Position numbers and translations under genes: made by a program
Source: Paramecium sonneborni
Taxonomy: Eukaryota > Ciliophora > Oligohymenophorea > Peniculida > Parameciidae
Assembly (NCBI GenBank): GCA_905182985.1
Contig: CAJJDN010000123.1
Span: forward strand, 91,205 to 155,204
DNA length: 64,000 nt
Direction: 5' to 3'
Shown: positions 59,918 to 64,000 of the stretch, piece after piece
Layout of the letters: each line of letters opens with the position of its first letter
Numbering within the stretch: the stretch's first letter is position 1
The notes under the pieces: generated by a model
What the model was told of the DNA's origin: nothing
Databases searched by the model: none
The model's input: the letters and a program-made list of their open reading frames with translations, nothing else

Positions 59918-61078
59918 ATGAAAATATAAACAATTCGGACTATTGATTTCAGCAAAGCTAATAAATAAATAAAGGATCTTTCTCATAAATTTTTGTAGAG
60001 CAAAATGCTTAGAAAGAACAAAGAGAATTGCAATCCGAATACAAATCATTAAGAGAATGCAGCAAAATTCCTATTAGAAGCCCTCCAAAAACCTATTTTA
60101 AGAAATCTGAGAGAGTTGATTAGAATAAAAGAATCAGTAGTTTGTGAGAGAAATATTTTCGATGATGTGTGTTCTTTAGGATTAAGTGAGGATTCAGATG
60201 TAGGAGAAGGGTTTAAGATCTCTTTTGCCAATCTAAGTATGAAGTAGGAGAGTGTTATGGATTTCTAGAGTATTTAACCAATAAATGTTCCTATTTTATT
60301 GTTTATGATACTTTAAAATATTCGAAAGAAGAAAATGATTATTTCATTTTAAGAAATCAAATTGTTTATACTTTAAAAAGATTTAACATTAGTAAATGAG
60401 AAATTACAGTGTTCTTAGAGAGAACAGCTAAGAAAGATACTCATAAATAAAATGAAATAAGAAGGATTATTAATTTAAGTATATTTAAAGTATTGGTCTC
60501 AACAAACATAACTTTTGATATTTTTTGATCACTTTGGATCTAAAATTAAGAAAATTTATAGAAGTAAATTAAATTAATACTTCAATACAATAAAATGGTA
60601 AATAAAAAGAAGAGAAGGGTTAAAACTATTAATAAGATTGACAAATATTAAATTATTTGAATATGGATAATGTTTGAATAAAATCTATAAAAATTTGCAT
60701 TTGCAAAAGTATTTAGAGAAGGTATTCAAAAAGTAAATTAAATTTTCTTTTTAGCAAATTCAATATATGAAATAAATATCTCCAATTATATTTGAGTTAT
60801 TGTATTAATTTCAAAATAAGTTATAGAAATATAGCATTAAATTATTATTATTACACTCATTGAGATAAAAGAGAAAATTAAAATCTTTTTAATATGGAAT
60901 GAATGATTTGGAGAAGATTTTAAAAAAATTTGATTATAAATGGGGATTTAGTAAATTAGAAAATATAAATAAAAATAAAAATAAAAGAATGTTATTGCGA
61001 ATAAAATATTTATTTATGATAGTTTAAAAGGTGTAAGATAAATAAAAGTTTTTGGTTTTGTACAAATTAAATTAATGA
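59918..61078 (+). CDS. Unknown 386-residue basic protein
   Basis: Intronless, ATG 59918 to TGA 61076-61078. N-terminal third is mixed with an acidic patch (LGLSEDSDVGEGFK); the rest is Lys/Gln/Leu-rich helix (LKLLIRLTNIKLFEYGQCLN, EKVFKKQIKFSFQQIQY). No domain recognised. Two - strand open frames at 59867-60231 are shadows. Confidence 0.68.
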
Positions 61079-61102
61079 AAATTATTATTATAAATATATT
61101 TA

Positions 61103-63362
61103 ATGTCTAAAAAGCAAAATTCATAGTCAGCTCCTGAGATTTTATAGTATAAGGTTCGACCTCAAAACCATTATTAAATAGAATAGTTGGTGTTAAATGA
61201 CATGAAAAAAAGAATTTTAAATGATGAGATGAATTCAATCTAATTCTATGATATTATCTAACCAGATATGGTAGAATATTATTATATTTAGAATGAAATT
61301 GTAACAACAAATCCGAAAGATCTTACAAAGAAACCAATAAAGTTACATAAAAAAGTAAAACGTTCAGATTTAGAGTCTAATTTACGAAACAAGTTAGTTA
61401 ATGAACCTGGTGGTAAGTTATTACTATAAGAAATGTAACTTATTTATTTATTTTAGTTATGAGAAGTTAGATGAAGATGAGAACTCTTAATTGGTAAAAC
61501 AAGTACTTCATAAAGAAGAATAATTTAAGGGAAATAGATAATATAAGGCAGAAAGTGATAATTTAATGGTGGCAAACTTAGATTAATGGTGGAAGTAAGT
61601 AAAGGTTTAGAAGTAGTAAGAATTTGAAAAGAAATAATTAGAAATAGAGAAAGAAAGTATTGAGAAATTGTTTTAATATAGAATAGGCAATTGCTTAACT
61701 TTAGAAGACTGCATCAATATCTTCATTTAGAAGAGGAGCTGTAGATAAAAGAACTGGTACAACACTCTTGCCTGCATTTCCTAAATTAATGTAATCTCAA
61801 TCCTCTGATGATAAATCTTCATAGCCAGGAAATGAAAATCTTTTTAAATAAAAAGTTAAAGGTTCTTTGGCTAAAATATCAAATTAAAAAAAAGCAGAAT
61901 TATTACATTAAGATATGGGATTAGTTAAGTAATTAGATAAGTATCTTTAATAAGGATCTACTTTAACTTCATAAGAATTAATTAATATTGAATAAGCTAG
62001 ATAAAAATAATCACATGAAGAAAAATAAACAGATATTTTGATATTCGATTATACTGTAGAAGGTTTGAAAAATAGTTTACATACAAGAGTTAAGATGCAT
62101 TTAACTAATTTCTTAAATGCTAATGAAAGAGCTGTCTTTTATGAAAAATAAACAAATTCTATCTTATAATAAATCAATACTAAATTAGAAAAATAAAAAA
62201 AAATTGTTTTTAAAAATGATCATGATTTAGAATCTTTGAGAATGGAAAATCATGAAATATATAATCGACTTAGATCTATTGAAGATATTTAAAAATAATT
62301 AAAAGAAGAACTTGGTAAGGTTGGTAATAATAATAATTCTTAAATATAAAAGACTTAGAAATCTTCAAATGTAGATTTTTATATGGCTACAGTTGGAAAA
62401 TAAAATGAAATTGAATCTCAATTAGAAACTATGAAAGATAGTTATAAAAAATATAAATTACAAATTAAACTCAATTTTAAATAGATTGAAAAATTAGAGG
62501 CTGAAAATTCTAAATTAAACAAAAATAATAAAGAATTATTAAAATCAATATAAGGATTTCTACTGGAATTACTTAAAATTGGTCTGGATTGTAGAAAATA
62601 AGGATTATGTTGGATTGTTAAGGCTGTATGGGATACAAATGAAAAATTATGTGATGATAATTTTCCTTCTTATTTAGACTCAAAAGGAAGAGAATTTCTT
62701 ATTTAAAAAGCCAAAAAAATGGTTGAATTAAATGAATTATTTATAAGAGCTCATCAATTATTTGGAAGTTATCATGGAAAGCTAGAAAAATCTTAAGATA
62801 ATTTAAATACTTCTATTTTATCAATATTATCTAAGAATCATTTTTCTTAAATTGATTCAGAAGATATTAAAAGAAAGACACTTAGAGATAGAAGAATGAA
62901 ATCTAGTGGAGAAATCAATCTATTACTTAAAGGTTTAAATAAAGAAGAAAAATAAAGTATTTAAGGAACTCTCACATAGATTTTCTAAAGTAAGTAGACT
63001 TTGAATGACATAATTTATACAGAAGCACAAAAGAAGATATAAAAAATGTTTAAAACTGAAACTAGTATAATATTAGAATAATCATTTATTTCTGAAGATA
63101 AAGAGAAATTAATAAGAGAATATTAATAAATTTAAAAAGATATTGAAACAAAAGAGATTATGTTTAAGAAATTTGAAGATTGTGAATTATAGAGAATTGT
63201 TAAAGAAATCGAATACAAAAAGTATTTACAAAGGTAATATTAAAGTATTATAATTTAAGATTTTCGGTAGAACCCTTATAAGTATTGTCTGCATTATTTG
63301 GCTATGTGAAAGCAGAAAGAGAATTAATAAAATAAGGTATGATGCATATATCAAATAATTGA
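61103..63362 (+). CDS. Long coiled-coil protein, possible ciliary/axonemal family
   Basis: Introns 61435-61456, 61657-61681 and 63234-63259; about 720 residues. Mostly coiled coil. In the middle is a globular block, LLELLKIGLDCRKQGLCWIV then KAVWDTNEKL and FPSYLDSKGREFLIQKA. I associate this block (G-D-R-x-E/Q-G-L-x-W-I-I/V-K-A-x-W ... FLD) with coiled-coil proteins of flagellated protists, which suggests a ciliary role; that is inference. The last intron replaces an early TGA and gives the ending SVEPLQVLSALFGYVKAER. Confidence 0.72.
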
Positions 63363-63378
63363 GTTTTTTTGAAAATGA

Positions 63379-64000
63379 TCATTAAATTTTGCTTGTTTTT
63401 TTTTGACAAGGCATCATTTATAATTAAACATTCTTCTTTACACCTGTTTTTTATTATTACTAATATTGTTATTAATATTTCTATTATTATTGTTATAATG
63501 ATGTAATTGTTGGATCCTCCTCTTATTACACATTTTCTTATATTTCATTTAATTATTTGTAGACAGGAGCTTTCTATACTTTATTGAATCTTTTTAGAGT
63601 AGCTGTACTACTACTTGAACTAGTTGGTTTAGCAATAATACCTGTATTAGGTTTAATTTCAATATCATCAACTTTTTTTTTTTTATAATTAGTAATTGGA
63701 TTTTATTCAACAACTCTCAAAATACTCATAATATCTTTTTATTTTGAATCTTCAACTGTAGCAATTTCCATAAATATTGATAATGTATCACCTAACCATC
63801 TTAATATGAAAACTCCTCCTTTATGTTTTTTTTATATAAGATTATCTACTTTAATCCCTTTCTTAAATTCTTGCTTTAAATTTTCAATAAGCATCTTTTC
63901 TTATTAAATATGTTTGGCTCTATCATTTTTAAGACTTGAAATTTTATTTTTAACTAAAAGTAACCATCTATTTAAGAAATGTTTTCCAAAATCATGATTT
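63379..64000 (-). CDS. C-terminal part of Gln-rich protein, cut by window end
   Basis: Open on the - strand from the window edge to TGA 63379-63381, about 205 residues. Helical charged start (FLNRWLLLVKNKISSLKND), a Ser-rich patch (TSSSSSTAT), then a TAA/TAG-encoded poly-Gln tail and a basic end (KKTSKIQ). It converges on the previous gene with 16 bp between stops. No family recognised. Confidence 0.6.

Noticed and set aside
1..64000. tRNA, rRNA, CRISPR or insertion sequences
   Set aside because: No cloverleaf, conserved rRNA stretch, spaced direct repeats or transposase-like protein was found on reading both strands; a tRNAscan/Infernal run would be decisive.

Overview
This window is ciliate macronuclear DNA, most likely Paramecium. 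It is very AT-rich. Long reading frames appear only when TAA and TAG are read as glutamine and TGA is the sole stop. Genes are split by tiny GT...AG introns (about 19-35 nt, typically gta...tag) and lie tens of bases apart. Two trichocyst-matrix-type genes, two PB1 proteins, several kinases and many coiled-coil proteins fit Paramecium. I translated by eye with the ciliate code; open frames under the standard code are mostly fragments or shadows of these genes.

Layout. 1-5.2 kb: end of an unknown gene, an NBR1-like PB1 protein (+), a GTSF1-like CHHC zinc-finger protein (-), a small + gene, a pseudokinase-MORN protein (-), and a small protein with a PP1-docking motif. 6.2-9.8 kb: a small - gene, a methylisocitrate lyase (prpB) and a small - gene. 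9.8-13.1 kb: importin beta and a Cys-rich small protein (-). 13.2-16.1 kb: a frame-broken MAP3K-epsilon-like pseudogene (+). 16-23.2 kb: a charged protein, an intact kinase, small and membrane proteins, an ER-type DnaJ, an AGC-like kinase and a small + gene. 23.5-32.3 kb: a decayed paralogue fragment, a USP25/28-like protein lacking its catalytic residues, an ankyrin-Trf4-type nucleotidyltransferase, unknown genes, a second PB1 protein, eL39 and an L1-fold nucleolar protein. 32.5-40.7 kb: a second AGC-like kinase, two trichocyst matrix proteins, PTEN, uS15 (RPS13), a RING protein and others. 41.6-50.5 kb: a coiled-coil/Sel1 protein and a large Cys-rich membrane protein. 53-56.7 kb: three tandem secreted paralogues. 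57-64 kb: a 6-TM protein, two large coiled-coil or unknown proteins and a truncated Gln-rich gene.

Four places carry a near-perfect direct duplication whose two copies meet at an N (single N at 7355, 14350 and 17066; 215 Ns at 51957-52171). The repeats are 1161, 1161, 1282 and 860 bp. The second copy always continues into the intact gene, while the first stops at the N in mid-gene. These are almost certainly unmerged contig ends, so genes inside them should be counted once.

Common themes are selective autophagy (PB1/NBR1-like), small-RNA silencing (GTSF1-like), signalling (several kinases, many with altered catalytic motifs, and PTEN), secretion of trichocysts and surface proteins, and translation. 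No tRNA, rRNA, CRISPR array or transposon was recognised. Intron boundaries are manual calls; where I could not reconcile a frame I say so.
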